Assembly: GCA_020635135.1 (NCBI GenBank)
Contig: JACKAJ010000016.1
Coordinates: forward strand, 1 to 64,000
Direction: 5' to 3'
DNA from: Halobacteriovoraceae bacterium
Lineage (GTDB): Bacteria > Bdellovibrionota > Bacteriovoracia > Bacteriovoracales > Bacteriovoracaceae
Length of the DNA: 64,000 bases
Shown here: positions 50,164-59,806 of the stretch, piece by piece
How positions within the stretch are numbered: the first letter of the stretch is position 1
Layout: the number at the start of each line of letters is the position of its first letter
Notes under the pieces: model-generated
The model's input: only the letters and a program-made list of their open reading frames with translations
Databases searched by the model: none
Told to the model about the DNA's origin: nothing
Translations under genes and position numbers: made by a program

Positions 50164-50848
50164 GCTTAGCCTTCCTTTTTTTACTATTTTAGCGAATGAT
50201 GCACCAGATTTCGTACAAGTTTCCGGAGAATGTCAGAAGAAGTTGGAACCAGACCGTGTTCGACTCTTTTTTACAATTGATTACACCGATAAAAACCAAT
50301 CAAAATCTTCAAGTAAAGCCAATCAAATCTACACGCAACTCAAAAGTGAAGTGAACAATCAGTCTTTAAAAGATCTCGAACTCAATACAAATCAATATAC
50401 TGTCCAGCCTGTTTATAATTGGATTAAAGGAAAGAAAAATTTTGAAGGTTACCAAACACTCATCACTCTCCAAGTAACGACGAGTGATCTGAAAAAATCG
50501 GGAAGTCTTTTTCAAATTGCTAACAAACTAGGAAACACTCAAATCCAAGGCCCCAACCCCTTTGTATCTGCTAAAAAATATAAAGAAAATTACCGTGAGT
50601 GTTTAAAAGTTGCGTCCCAAGATGCTCTTGAAAAAGCAAATGTGTTGGCAAAATCATTGGGAGCTAAGGTTGGAAAACCCTTAAGCATTGTCGATTCTGT
50701 GCAAACTCCAGGGCAACCACGACCGATGCACTATAAAATGATGATGAGTGATAGTGCTAGAGTGGCTACTCATGAGCAAGCTCCTGATATCGAATTTGCC
50801 AAGCAAGATATCAAAATGAACATAACTGTGAGCTTTGAATTACATTAA
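50138..50848 (+). CDS. SIMPL domain (DUF541) exported protein
   Basis: 236 aa. The start is a GTG at 50138 with AAGGAG at 8 nt. Signal peptide MKSIILASMLSLPFFTILA. The mature part follows the SIMPL/DUF541 pattern: FVQVSGECQKKLEPDRVRLFF, VQPVYNW, GYQTLITLQVTTSDL, CLKVASQDALEKANVLAKSLG and the final IKMNITVSFEL. Family members are periplasmic and linked loosely to stress or signalling. Its 5' end overlaps the divergent peptidase gene by 26 bp, and its 3' end overlaps the convergent exporter gene by 9 bp. Confidence 0.87.
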   Translation: MKSIILASMLSLPFFTILANDAPDFVQVSGECQKKLEPDRVRLFFTIDYTDKNQSKSSSKANQIYTQLKSEVNNQSLKDLELNTNQYTVQPVYNWIKGKKNFEGYQTLITLQVTTSDLKKSGSLFQIANKLGNTQIQGPNPFVSAKKYKENYRECLKVASQDALEKANVLAKSLGAKVGKPLSIVDSVQTPGQPRPMHYKMMMSDSARVATHEQAPDIEFAKQDIKMNITVSFELH

Positions 50849-51874
50849 AAGTGTTCGAATAATTGTAAAACTTAAGATTGATGTTAGTGTAGCCGTAAAA
50901 AAGCCAACAACTAATGGAGCCAAGCCGAGGTGGCGCAATTGTTTAAGATTAGTATTGAGCCCTACACCGATCAAGGCCAAGAGAATTAAAAACTTTGTTA
51001 AACTTTTAATGTGCTTGGAAAAATGCGGGTCCATAGAACTTACCCAATCAAAAGCACCAAGAGAATTTAAAACCACAACGATTAAGAAATATACGACAAA
51101 AGATGGGAGTTTGAAGTGACTCCATTTATTCTTTTTATTAGCATCATAAGTTGAATGAAAAAGTGTCGCTCCAACAATAACAAATCCCATCAAGGCATTG
51201 CGAGTGAGCTTCACTGTCGTTGCCAAATTTCCTGCAGCATCGCTATAGCTAAAACTTGTAGCGACAACTTGAGAAGTATCGTTAACCGCACTTCCCGACC
51301 AAAAACCAAAAAAGCTGTCATCGAGGTGAAGAAAATGCCCGAGAATTGGATAGAGAAAAACGGCTAGCACCCCAAAAAGTGTATTAGTCGCAATGGCGTA
51401 AGACATCTCTTCATCCGTGGCTTTAATTGAAGGTGCCACAGCAGAGATGGCCGTGTTCCCACAAACAGAAACTCCCACTCCAATTAAAGTTGCAAGCTTA
51501 GAAGAAATTTTCGTTATCTTTGATAACCCTTGAGCCAGGAGAAAAGAAAAAACCATGCAGGCTATAATAAGAAATAATGCCTTTCCGCCAATCGCAATGA
51601 TAGAGCTAATGGATATTTGAAAACCTAAAAGGACAATAGCAACCTTGAGAAGTGTTTTAAAGCTGAAAGCAATTCCTGGCTTAGTCTTACTTTTTAAGAC
51701 AAAAAGGTTACCCCCAATCAGCCCAAGTCCCATTCCCAAAACCACTTTTCCTACAATTTGCTGCCAGTTAGAAGAAAGACTGCCGTGGATCAGGGTAGTA
51801 AACAATGCCAAAATTATGACAATTGAGAGACCTGGAATAAGCTCTATAATGCTTTGACGCCGATTTTCACCCAT
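50840..51874 (-). CDS. YeiH-family putative sulfate/sulfite exporter
   Basis: 344 aa with about ten membrane helices. Family features include VVLGMGLGLIGGN, VAIVLLGFQIS, IGVGVSVCGNTAISAVAP and GFWSGSAVNDTSQVVATSF. The family is annotated as putative sulfate exporters. It is divergent from xsc-ackA across an 84-bp gap with a palindrome. Export of the sulfite released by Xsc, or of sulfate derived from it, is a reasonable inference. Confidence 0.88.
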   Translation of the reverse strand: MGENRRQSIIELIPGLSIVIILALFTTLIHGSLSSNWQQIVGKVVLGMGLGLIGGNLFVLKSKTKPGIAFSFKTLLKVAIVLLGFQISISSIIAIGGKALFLIIACMVFSFLLAQGLSKITKISSKLATLIGVGVSVCGNTAISAVAPSIKATDEEMSYAIATNTLFGVLAVFLYPILGHFLHLDDSFFGFWSGSAVNDTSQVVATSFSYSDAAGNLATTVKLTRNALMGFVIVGATLFHSTYDANKKNKWSHFKLPSFVVYFLIVVVLNSLGAFDWVSSMDPHFSKHIKSLTKFLILLALIGVGLNTNLKQLRHLGLAPLVVGFFTATLTSILSFTIIRTLLM

Positions 51875-51895
51875 AGTAATATTTAGCTAGTTTAA

Positions 51896-51911
51896 GATAA
51901 TAAGTATTATC
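51896..51911. promoter_or_regulatory. Palindrome between yeiH-like gene and xsc, candidate operator
   Basis: GATAATA-AG-TATTATC, a perfect 7-bp inverted repeat, lies in the divergent intergenic region and just upstream of a TATAAT (51923-51928) that could be the xsc -10. AT-richness lowers the weight of the call. Confidence 0.4.
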
Positions 51912-51958
51912 TATTAAAAAAATATAATCATAAATAATATTTCAAGGAGAGTAAAGAA

Positions 51959-53686
51959 ATGAGTCAAACAACAAGAATGTCGGCCAGCGAGGCCTTCGTC
52001 GAAACGCTTGTCGCTCATAATGTTAAACACATTTTTGGTATTGTTGGTTCTGCTTACATGGATGCACTGGATTTATTTGAACCAGCTGGTATTCGCTTTA
52101 TTTCAGTTTGCCACGAACAAGGCGCCGCTCACATGGCCGATGGCTACGCCCGCGTAAGCGGAAAGCACGGTGTTTGTGTGGGACAAAACGGACCAGGAAT
52201 AACAAATTTTGTTACGGCCATTGCTGCTGCCTATTGGGCTCACTCTCCGGTTGTAGCCATCACTCCCGAAGCGGGAACGGGATCGCGCGGTCACGGAGGG
52301 TTTCAAGAAACTGATCAAATTCCCATTTTTTCAAAAATTACAAAATACCAAGCTGACATTCGTCGCTTTGACCGCATTGCTGAACTCACTGGACGGGCTT
52401 TTGACTATGCCATGCTTGAACGAGGTCCAGTTCAAATCAATATTCCCCGCGATCAATTCTATGGAGAGTTTGATGCTCGAATTCCTCAGCCAGTGAACTT
52501 AGAGCGCTCAGCGGGTGGAGAAGAAAGTCTCACCAAAGCGGCTCAGTTATTGGCCAAAGCTAAATTCCCAGTCATCCTCTCTGGTGGTGGAGTTGTCATG
52601 TCTGGTGGAGTGAATGAAACAAAAGAGCTGGCCGAGCTTTTATCTGCGCCAGTTGTAAACACATATCTTCACAATGACTCGTTTCCAGCTGATCATAAAC
52701 TTTGGTGCGGACCGATTGGATACCAAGGATCGAAAGCGGCCATGAATATTATCAAGCAAGCTGACGTCATTCTTTGTTTGGGAACTCGCCTAGGACCATT
52801 TGGAACACTCCCTCAATATGATATGAGTTACTGGCCAGAAAAAGCACAAATTATTCAAATTGATGCTAATCCAAGAACTATTGGTTTAGTTAGAGAAGTG
52901 AGTGTTGGAATTTCTGGTGATGCAAAACTTGCGGCCAAAAACATCACAGAAAAATTAAAAACAATGGGAACTCTTACTTGCAAAGCGACTGAAGAAGCTC
53001 GCATGAAAGAATTGCAAGCCCAAAAAACAGCATGGGAAAATGAATTGAATGAAATTTCCATGAAAGATGATACGCCAATGGCCCCTCGGAGAGCTTTGAG
53101 AGAATTGGAAAAGGCCATGCCTAAAAATGCTATGGTTTCTACGGACATTGGAAATATTTGTTCTGTTTCTAACAGTTATCTTCGATTTAATAATCCTAAC
53201 AGCTTCTTTGCGGCCATGAGTTTTGGGAACTGTGGTTACGCTTTTCCTGCTGCTATTGGTGCTCAAGTCGCTGCTCCGGATCGCCCAGCCGTTTGTTATG
53301 TTGGTGATGGAGCCTGGGGAATGAGTTTTATGGAAACCTATACATGTGTGAGAGAAAATATTCCTGTAACATCTGTCGTTTTCAATAATGGTCAGTGGGG
53401 TGCTGAGAAGAGAAATCAAATTGATTTCTATGCCAATCGCTTTACAGGAACCAATTTGAAAAACCCAAGTTTCTCTGAAGTGGCCAAGGCCATGGGGGCT
53501 GATGGAATCAAAGTCGAACACTATGATCAAATTGGTGATGCTCTCCAAAAAGCGACTTCTTCTGATAAACATACTGTTGTTGAAATCATGGTCAACCAAG
53601 AACTGGGTGAACCATTTAGAAGAGACGCTCTTAAACTTCCAAAGCGACTTCTCTCTAAATATCAGGATTATACTGTTACAAAGTAA
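51959..53686 (+). CDS. xsc: Sulfoacetaldehyde acetyltransferase
   Basis: 575 aa, thiamine-diphosphate enzyme that converts sulfoacetaldehyde and phosphate into acetyl phosphate and sulfite. The N-terminus FGIVGSAYMDALDLFEPAGI, ISVCHEQGAAHMADGYARVS (E53 activates the cofactor), QNGPGITNFVTAIAAAYWAH and GPVQINIPRDQFYG are specific to Xsc rather than acetolactate synthase. The cofactor motif VGDGAWGMSFMET...VVFNN is in the C-terminal domain. AAGGAG precedes the start. The stop overlaps ackA by 1 bp (TAATG). The product acetyl phosphate is the AckA substrate. Confidence 0.92.
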   Translation: MSQTTRMSASEAFVETLVAHNVKHIFGIVGSAYMDALDLFEPAGIRFISVCHEQGAAHMADGYARVSGKHGVCVGQNGPGITNFVTAIAAAYWAHSPVVAITPEAGTGSRGHGGFQETDQIPIFSKITKYQADIRRFDRIAELTGRAFDYAMLERGPVQINIPRDQFYGEFDARIPQPVNLERSAGGEESLTKAAQLLAKAKFPVILSGGGVVMSGGVNETKELAELLSAPVVNTYLHNDSFPADHKLWCGPIGYQGSKAAMNIIKQADVILCLGTRLGPFGTLPQYDMSYWPEKAQIIQIDANPRTIGLVREVSVGISGDAKLAAKNITEKLKTMGTLTCKATEEARMKELQAQKTAWENELNEISMKDDTPMAPRRALRELEKAMPKNAMVSTDIGNICSVSNSYLRFNNPNSFFAAMSFGNCGYAFPAAIGAQVAAPDRPAVCYVGDGAWGMSFMETYTCVRENIPVTSVVFNNGQWGAEKRNQIDFYANRFTGTNLKNPSFSEVAKAMGADGIKVEHYDQIGDALQKATSSDKHTVVEIMVNQELGEPFRRDALKLPKRLLSKYQDYTVTK

Positions 53687-54831
53687 TGACTGATTGTATT
53701 CTCATTATAAACGCCGGATCCTCAAGCATTAAATTTGCAGTGTTTGAGGAATCCGGTGTCAACCTTAAAAGAATTCATACTGGCAGTGTTTCCCAAATTG
53801 GAGCGACTCCAAAATTTAAATTTGATAATCAAAATATAAAAGTCATTAAAATCAGTAATCACTTGGAAGCGTTTCAAACCATTTTTGAAAAATTGCAAGA
53901 ACTCGATCTCAATTTAAAAGCAGCCGGTCACCGAGTTGTTCACGGTGCAGACAAGTTCACAGCTCCCATTCTCATTAATAAAGAAAATTTTTTAGAACTT
54001 AAAAAATTTGAAAGCCTAGCTCCCCTTCATCAACCCCATAACTTAAAGGCCATTGAAACACTATTTGAACTTAAATCCAATCTCCCTCAGGTTGCCTGTT
54101 TTGATACGGCCTTTCATGCAGATCAGCCAGAAATTGAAAAGCGACTGCCACTACCCATTTCCTATCATGATCAGGGAATAAAAAGGTATGGATTTCACGG
54201 CCTATCCTATGAATACATCACCACTTGTTTTGAAGAAATCACAAAACAAAAACTTCCGTCAAAATTGATCGTGGCCCACTTGGGAAATGGTGCAAGTCTT
54301 GCGGCCATCAAAGAGGGAAAGTCTGTTGCCACGACAATGGGATTTTCAACTTTGGACGGTTTGATTATGGGATCGCGCTGTGGAAGTCTTGACCCTGGGG
54401 TTCTTCTTTATCTAATGAAAGAAAAAAGTGAAAGTGAACTCACAGATCTTCTCTATAATCAATCGGGATTGCTGGCGCTTTCAGAAATCAGCAACGAAAT
54501 GGGTCTCATCTTAAAATCTGAAACTCCTCAAGCGAAATTGGCCGTTGAAAAATATTGTTATTCTGTGGCCAAGCAAATTGCCTCTTTAATGGTTCCTCTG
54601 TCAGGATTAGATTGCTTAGTTTTTACGGGCGGCATTGGTGAAAATGCTACACCTATTCGGAATTTAATTTGCAAGCAGCTCTCTTATCTTGATTTAGATA
54701 TCGATGAAAAGAAAAATGAGACAAGTGAATGTCTTATAAGTCATTCAAAATCGGCCATCACTTGCTTTTGCATTCCCACTAATGAGGAGTGGGTCATTGC
54801 CAGACACACGCAGAATCATTTAAAAAATTAA
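53686..54831 (+). CDS. ackA: Acetate kinase
   Basis: 381 aa. Transfers phosphate from acetyl phosphate to ADP. The family signatures ILIINAGSSSIKFAVF and GIKRYGFHGLSYEYIT are present, as are HLGNGASLAAI, GLIMGSRCGSLDPG and VFTGGIGENATPIR. The TAATG junction with xsc implies coupled translation, so its main role here is probably to gain ATP from Xsc-derived acetyl phosphate. No phosphotransacetylase gene is in the window. Confidence 0.96.
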   Translation: MTDCILIINAGSSSIKFAVFEESGVNLKRIHTGSVSQIGATPKFKFDNQNIKVIKISNHLEAFQTIFEKLQELDLNLKAAGHRVVHGADKFTAPILINKENFLELKKFESLAPLHQPHNLKAIETLFELKSNLPQVACFDTAFHADQPEIEKRLPLPISYHDQGIKRYGFHGLSYEYITTCFEEITKQKLPSKLIVAHLGNGASLAAIKEGKSVATTMGFSTLDGLIMGSRCGSLDPGVLLYLMKEKSESELTDLLYNQSGLLALSEISNEMGLILKSETPQAKLAVEKYCYSVAKQIASLMVPLSGLDCLVFTGGIGENATPIRNLICKQLSYLDLDIDEKKNETSECLISHSKSAITCFCIPTNEEWVIARHTQNHLKN

Positions 54832-54976
54832 CCAAAGTCATAGATGTAAATAAATTCATGCTAGTTCTTCTTTTACTTAATCAAGCCAATAGCTTCTATC
54901 ACTAAAAAATAGATTTTCGTAAAGAAGATTGATAGTCTTTTCCTACTTTTTTAATCAACTTACTCAAGGAGCTTTT

Positions 54977-56167
54977 ATGCGCTTATTTTTATTACTCGCA
55001 ATATTGCTGTCTTCTAATGCTTTTTCCCAAATGCTTACCCAAGGATCTAAACTCCTCTATTATTATAAAAACTCATATTTCGATAAGAAACCAGTTCGCT
55101 TGAGTTCTTTAAGTATTCTTCAGAAAAATAAAACAGACTTTTCTATCGATACGGCTCGCCAAGAAGTTACTTTTTACTATAGCGAATACGATCAACCGGA
55201 AAAAGTGTATGTCGTTAGTTATAAGGAGATAAGATCCCTTGGATCTCTCGATTTTTTACCAACATACTTAACTTCAAATATGATTTTCGATGGAAAATTT
55301 ATATTAAAGGCGCTGGGATTAGTTGATTCTAACTATCAAGATGAGGGTGCATTCAGGCAAGGAAATATATTGGCAGAAGTAGAATATAGAAATGGAAATC
55401 TATACTTAGTTAATTATAGACTTCAGTACCTCCAACACCGTTCAGGTTATTACTTCGGAAGCAAGAAAGGAACAGAACAATACATTAAATACTATGGCGA
55501 TCACGAAACAGGAAAGCCAACTAAGATTGAAGTTCTCCTTGGGGAAGCCTCTCAAATTCAAGACTATAGCATTGAATACACTCACTATCCCTACAATGCT
55601 GTCGGAAGTTTTCTAGACGGTGAAGATGTCATTTTAGTGAAGTTAAATGATGAATTTAAAACATTTGTCATCACAGATCTCGTTGAAAAAGTTTCAGATC
55701 AAAGAAATCTCAATTTCATTCAAAAAAATGGAGATTTGATTTCAGCAACTGATGACGACCCACTTTATAAATGGCGAATGTATTATGAAAAATTCAATAA
55801 TAACGACTACCTCAATTGTGCGAAAAGTAGTTGTTTTAAAGAAATTTACAATAAAACGGCTTATTACAGTAAGGTTAAAGATTTGCGCAGACTTATTAAA
55901 GCAACAGAAGACAAAAAATTAAAGCCAGGAGAATTCAAGAATAAATATGTTCCTCTTTTTCTCAACGTCTCTCGTGAACAGAGCAAATTTTATAAAGAAA
56001 TAGCCGAATCAGAATCTATAACGATTTCAGTTAAAAATGATATGGATACATTGGTCATTTATAGCTCAATACACGGAAACCCTTACAAAAAGATTATGAC
56101 TTTAAAGCATTCAGGAATTCATTCTCGCTTTAAAGGAATTTCAACTGTCGTTGATAGCTTGTACTAG
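54977..56167 (+). CDS. Secreted protein of unknown function
   Basis: 396 aa. AAGGAGC precedes the ATG at 54977, which gives a signal peptide (MRLFLLLAILLSSNAFS). The mature protein is Tyr/Lys-rich and beta-like in its first 200 residues (VTFYYSEYD, NLYLVNYRLQYLQ), with a helical Lys-rich segment near 300-340 and two close cysteines (NCAKSSCFKE). I recognise no family. Monocistronic; a strong hairpin follows. Confidence 0.65.
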   Translation: MRLFLLLAILLSSNAFSQMLTQGSKLLYYYKNSYFDKKPVRLSSLSILQKNKTDFSIDTARQEVTFYYSEYDQPEKVYVVSYKEIRSLGSLDFLPTYLTSNMIFDGKFILKALGLVDSNYQDEGAFRQGNILAEVEYRNGNLYLVNYRLQYLQHRSGYYFGSKKGTEQYIKYYGDHETGKPTKIEVLLGEASQIQDYSIEYTHYPYNAVGSFLDGEDVILVKLNDEFKTFVITDLVEKVSDQRNLNFIQKNGDLISATDDDPLYKWRMYYEKFNNNDYLNCAKSSCFKEIYNKTAYYSKVKDLRRLIKATEDKKLKPGEFKNKYVPLFLNVSREQSKFYKEIAESESITISVKNDMDTLVIYSSIHGNPYKKIMTLKHSGIHSRFKGISTVVDSLY

Positions 56168-56176
56168 ATAGTTTTT

Positions 56177-56209
56177 TTAGAGAGCGCGAGTATTTATCGC
56201 GCTCTCTAA
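56177..56209. terminator. Hairpin between convergent genes
   Basis: TTAGAGAGCGCGA (56177-56189) and TCGCGCTCTCTAA (56197-56209) form a perfect 13-bp stem with a 7-nt loop. The T-run (56172-56178) precedes rather than follows the stem, so termination efficiency is uncertain on both strands. It overlaps the stop codon of the minus-strand gene. Confidence 0.55.
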
Positions 56210-57864
56210 TATTCAAAGAGGAACTCTTGATAGGGTTTCTTGTCAAATTTCAGATCGTATTCTTTCCAACCAGAAATTCCGTTGATGCTTTCATGAGGCC
56301 AAAGGATTTGAAAACTTTTGAGATGCTCATCTTTTCCAAAGGAATAAAAAACACCAGGCTCGTGTTGAGGAGAAAGAAAACCTTCAGTTAATTTATAAAA
56401 AATGCGCTGTTCATGATCTCCCACAATAAACTTCAACTGCGTGCCAATAGCTTCTTTGTTGGCTTGATCTCCCCACAATTTTATGCGAACTAATTTTCTA
56501 TCGGTTTGCACATTATTTTTAAAAAGGTAAACTCGTGAAGGAATTTTAGAATTGCGAACGTTCATCTGGGCCGTGAGAATATCGGGTTTTCCATCTTTAT
56601 TATAATCAAGAACCACTGTGTGATTGGGATTAACAATGTTGAGCCCCAATTGCTCGGCGGTATCCACCCAGTCGCGACCTTGCTGTTGAAGAAGAATTAA
56701 GCGGCTGTGAGGTGGGTACCCAGAGTTATTGATCAGCAAGTCCACTTTGCCATCTAAATTAAAATCGCCCCACACTCCACGGTTGTAACTCTCCGATACA
56801 TTGGTGGGGTAATCTTCTAAAATAATTTCTTCTCTCAAATACTTAAACTCGTCATCTTTTATGGGACTATAGGTAAGAATACTGGAACGGTCGGAGTCTT
56901 CACTATCAATAGAATAATTGAGCTCTCCCATAAAAATGTCGTAGTAACCATCTTTGTTATAATCATAGCAAGATGAAAATTGAGTGCGCCCTCCCCCTCT
57001 TTCTTTGAGAAGTCCATCAAAATCAAAACTATAATAAGTTTCTTTTCCAATATCTTTAAACTTCTTGCCGATATTTTGCCAAAGAATATTTTCATAACCT
57101 CGAGAACTCGATGTCAAAACATCGACCTTGCCATCGCGGTTAACATCACAAATCGAAGTCGCTAATGTAGGAAGATTTAAAAGTTTAGGCTCGGGGAAAG
57201 CTCCCTTGGTTTTATCCGTAAAAGTTAAACCAGAACCAGCATAGAATCGATCTCCCTGCATGTTACCTCGTAAAAACCAATTCCCCACATACAAATCGAG
57301 AAAACCATCCTTATTGTAATCAAGAACACTGATACTCGAAGTTGATGATGCAAGATTTATTTTTCCACTCAGTTCAATAAAATAGAGCTTTTTATCGCGA
57401 CGATAACCTTTGAAAATACGAATTTTTTTGAGATTGATTTGCTTTTGATAATTAAAGACAGAGGTCAGCACGTCCACTATTCCATCTTTATCAAAATCAT
57501 AAAAAAGCATGGAGCTCGCTTCTATCGGTTTTTCAAAGGGCTCATACTCGATGGGAACATATTTTTTCAGATAACGATCATAAAGATAAAATTCTGGATG
57601 TGAGTACAGTCCTTTTAAAAAAACCAAATCAGGAAAAAAATCTCGGTTAATGTCCACCACAGAGAGAAAAGTGGCCTTGACTTGGGATAGACCCATTTCT
57701 TCTGTTACGTCCTGAAAATTTTCTGAAGGTTTAGTCGGACCTGAGTTTTCGGCCTCAACGATAACTTTTTTTTCTGAGATATGTTTGGTTCTATCAATCC
57801 CCACTCTTGCTTCTGAACAAGAATGAACAAGAGTGGTAATCAATATAATAGAAACAAGTTTCAT
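56206..57864 (-). CDS. FG-GAP/VCBS repeat lipoprotein with ASPIC/UnbV-like C-terminus (CRTAC1 type)
   Basis: 552 aa. Signal MKLVSIILITTLVHSC with lipobox. The body has repeated calcium-binding propeller blades: DINRDFFPDLV, DFDKDGIVDVL, DYNKDGFLDLYVGN, DVNRDGKVDVL, DYNKDGYYDIFMG, DFNLDGKVDLLI and DYNKDGKPDIL. The C-terminal 100 residues (VRIKLWGDQANKEAIGTQL, LTEGFLSPQHEPGVFYSFG) match the ASPIC/UnbV domain. Probably an outer-membrane-attached adhesion or binding protein. It directly follows the acyl-CoA dehydrogenase gene with no gap and may be co-transcribed. Confidence 0.9.
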   Translation of the reverse strand: MKLVSIILITTLVHSCSEARVGIDRTKHISEKKVIVEAENSGPTKPSENFQDVTEEMGLSQVKATFLSVVDINRDFFPDLVFLKGLYSHPEFYLYDRYLKKYVPIEYEPFEKPIEASSMLFYDFDKDGIVDVLTSVFNYQKQINLKKIRIFKGYRRDKKLYFIELSGKINLASSTSSISVLDYNKDGFLDLYVGNWFLRGNMQGDRFYAGSGLTFTDKTKGAFPEPKLLNLPTLATSICDVNRDGKVDVLTSSSRGYENILWQNIGKKFKDIGKETYYSFDFDGLLKERGGGRTQFSSCYDYNKDGYYDIFMGELNYSIDSEDSDRSSILTYSPIKDDEFKYLREEIILEDYPTNVSESYNRGVWGDFNLDGKVDLLINNSGYPPHSRLILLQQQGRDWVDTAEQLGLNIVNPNHTVVLDYNKDGKPDILTAQMNVRNSKIPSRVYLFKNNVQTDRKLVRIKLWGDQANKEAIGTQLKFIVGDHEQRIFYKLTEGFLSPQHEPGVFYSFGKDEHLKSFQILWPHESINGISGWKEYDLKFDKKPYQEFLFEY

Positions 57865-59628
57865 CTAAAATTTTAGGATATCGAGCCCGTAACCATCTTT
57901 ATCGCAAACAGCATTGGAAACTTTTGGGACGACAGAATCATAATAACCGCCAAGGCGCTTGAAGTTTCTCATAAAATTTTGCTTAGAATCAATGCATGTT
58001 ATTTTAGTAAGATTTTTGACATACTCTTTATCTTCGTCACTAACATTATCCAAAGCGAGAACAGAGTTGGCTCGAGCCAAAACGGCTAGCTGGACATAGA
58101 GTTCGATGGCCATATTCGCGAGTCGTCTTTGAGGGTATTCATTTCCAATAATTTTCTTACCATACTTAATCAAAGTATTTTCAACTTTAACGGAAAAATC
58201 TGTAAGCATAGAAGAAAAATTATCTGCATAAACTTCTAAATCAGAATGAATATTTGAAAATGTTTTAGTAGTAATCATTTTACTAATTCGCTGTTTTGCA
58301 AAGTTGCTGAGAACCCCAAGTGACTTAATGGGATCTTGAAGAACTTTTGAGACATCAGAAATTTTTCCAAGTTCTTTCAAGTTATCTGATGGGCCTTTGA
58401 TCCCAGAGAGAGCGATAAAGATTCTCAAAATTTCATTGGTCCCTTCAAAAATAAGATTAATTCGAGCATCTCTCATCATTCTTTCATAAGGATACTCTTT
58501 CATGTAACCATTTCCTGCAGCAATTTGTAAGGCCATGTCAATTGTCGACCACAGACGCTCGGAACAATAAACTTTGCAGATTGCCGATTCGATTGAATAA
58601 TCATGCATACCTTTTTCAATCAAGCCTGTTGTGAAGTAAACAATCGACTCGCAGGCATAAATAGCTGCGGTCATTTTAGCAATTTTATCTTGGATAATTC
58701 CATATTCAGCAATAGGACTTCCAAATTGTTTTCTATTTTTAGCATGGTTAACGGCAAGTTTTAAACCTTCGATCATTCCCCCAACACAACCAGAACCAAG
58801 AGAAAGTCTACCGGTGTTTAAAACATTCATCGCAATTTTAAACCCCTTACCTGCTTCACCAATCATATTGGCTGCAGGAACAACAACTTTATCAAAGTAA
58901 ACTGCCTTCGTGACACTGGCACGAATCCCCATTTTGTCTTCTTTTTCACCAAAAGAGACACCTTCCATACTTTTTTCTACAATAAAACATGAAATCTTTT
59001 CTTTTTTCTCACCGTCAATATCGTGTTCTGTTTTACAAAAAACACTGTAAAAGTCAGCAAGACCTCCATTTGTAATCCACAATTTTTGCCCATTAATTGT
59101 AAACGTACCATCTCCATTATCAACTGCTTTAGTTTTAATTGAATAAGCATCAGATCCAGACCCTGGCTCAGTTAGACAAAAAGCTGCAATTGTTTCACCT
59201 GAGGCAAGCTTAGGCAGCCATCTTTTCTTTTGTTCTTCAGTTCCCTCATTGAGAAGCGCTTTAAACCCAATCGATTGATGTGCTCCTAGAGTTGTGGCCA
59301 CCGAGCCATCGATTCCTGCAATTTCCGAAAAAACTCTAGAGTACAAGCTATGATCGAGTTGCAAACCTCCCATTTCTTCGGAAACGGCCATTCCAAAAAG
59401 TCCAAGCTCTGCTAAGCCTTTAAGCACTTCATCAGGTATTAAACTTTCCCGATCAAACTTCTCGGAATCAATTTGACCATCTGCAAATTTATTAATGGCA
59501 TCGACCATTGCTGTTCCCATTTCAACTTGCTCACTGTTTAAGTGAGGAAAAGGAAAAACAATGTTTTCTTCAAATTCGCCATAGAAAAGGGTTTTGGCCA
59601 CGGAAGGAAGCTCTTGAGATTTTGACAT
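57865..59628 (-). CDS. Acyl-CoA dehydrogenase
   Basis: 587 aa, an FAD enzyme of beta-oxidation that makes trans-2-enoyl-CoA. Signatures AAFCLTEPGSGSDAYSIKT and LWITNGGLADFY (N-terminal and middle domains), RKQFGSPIAEYGIIQ, and QIAAGNGYMKEYPYERMMRDARINLIFEGTNEI in parts (catalytic glutamate in IFEGTNEI). About 190 residues follow the standard 380-aa core, as in very-long-chain type enzymes, suggesting long-chain substrates and membrane contact. Together with the mutase it implies use of fatty acids as fuel. The lipoprotein gene follows immediately. Confidence 0.94.
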   Translation of the reverse strand: MSKSQELPSVAKTLFYGEFEENIVFPFPHLNSEQVEMGTAMVDAINKFADGQIDSEKFDRESLIPDEVLKGLAELGLFGMAVSEEMGGLQLDHSLYSRVFSEIAGIDGSVATTLGAHQSIGFKALLNEGTEEQKKRWLPKLASGETIAAFCLTEPGSGSDAYSIKTKAVDNGDGTFTINGQKLWITNGGLADFYSVFCKTEHDIDGEKKEKISCFIVEKSMEGVSFGEKEDKMGIRASVTKAVYFDKVVVPAANMIGEAGKGFKIAMNVLNTGRLSLGSGCVGGMIEGLKLAVNHAKNRKQFGSPIAEYGIIQDKIAKMTAAIYACESIVYFTTGLIEKGMHDYSIESAICKVYCSERLWSTIDMALQIAAGNGYMKEYPYERMMRDARINLIFEGTNEILRIFIALSGIKGPSDNLKELGKISDVSKVLQDPIKSLGVLSNFAKQRISKMITTKTFSNIHSDLEVYADNFSSMLTDFSVKVENTLIKYGKKIIGNEYPQRRLANMAIELYVQLAVLARANSVLALDNVSDEDKEYVKNLTKITCIDSKQNFMRNFKRLGGYYDSVVPKVSNAVCDKDGYGLDILKF

Positions 59629-59806
59629 ACTTTACTCTCCTAAAAATATCTTCGCAGAAAAATCGCGGAATAATCATATTACCCCACCACATTATAGCGA
59701 ATGCAATAGAAAATTCCCATAGTTGGGTTATCAAATTAATAAGATATTGAACTTGTTTTATAAATTGTTTGCACTATGTGGTAAAATCCGAGAAAATAAA
59801 GATACT

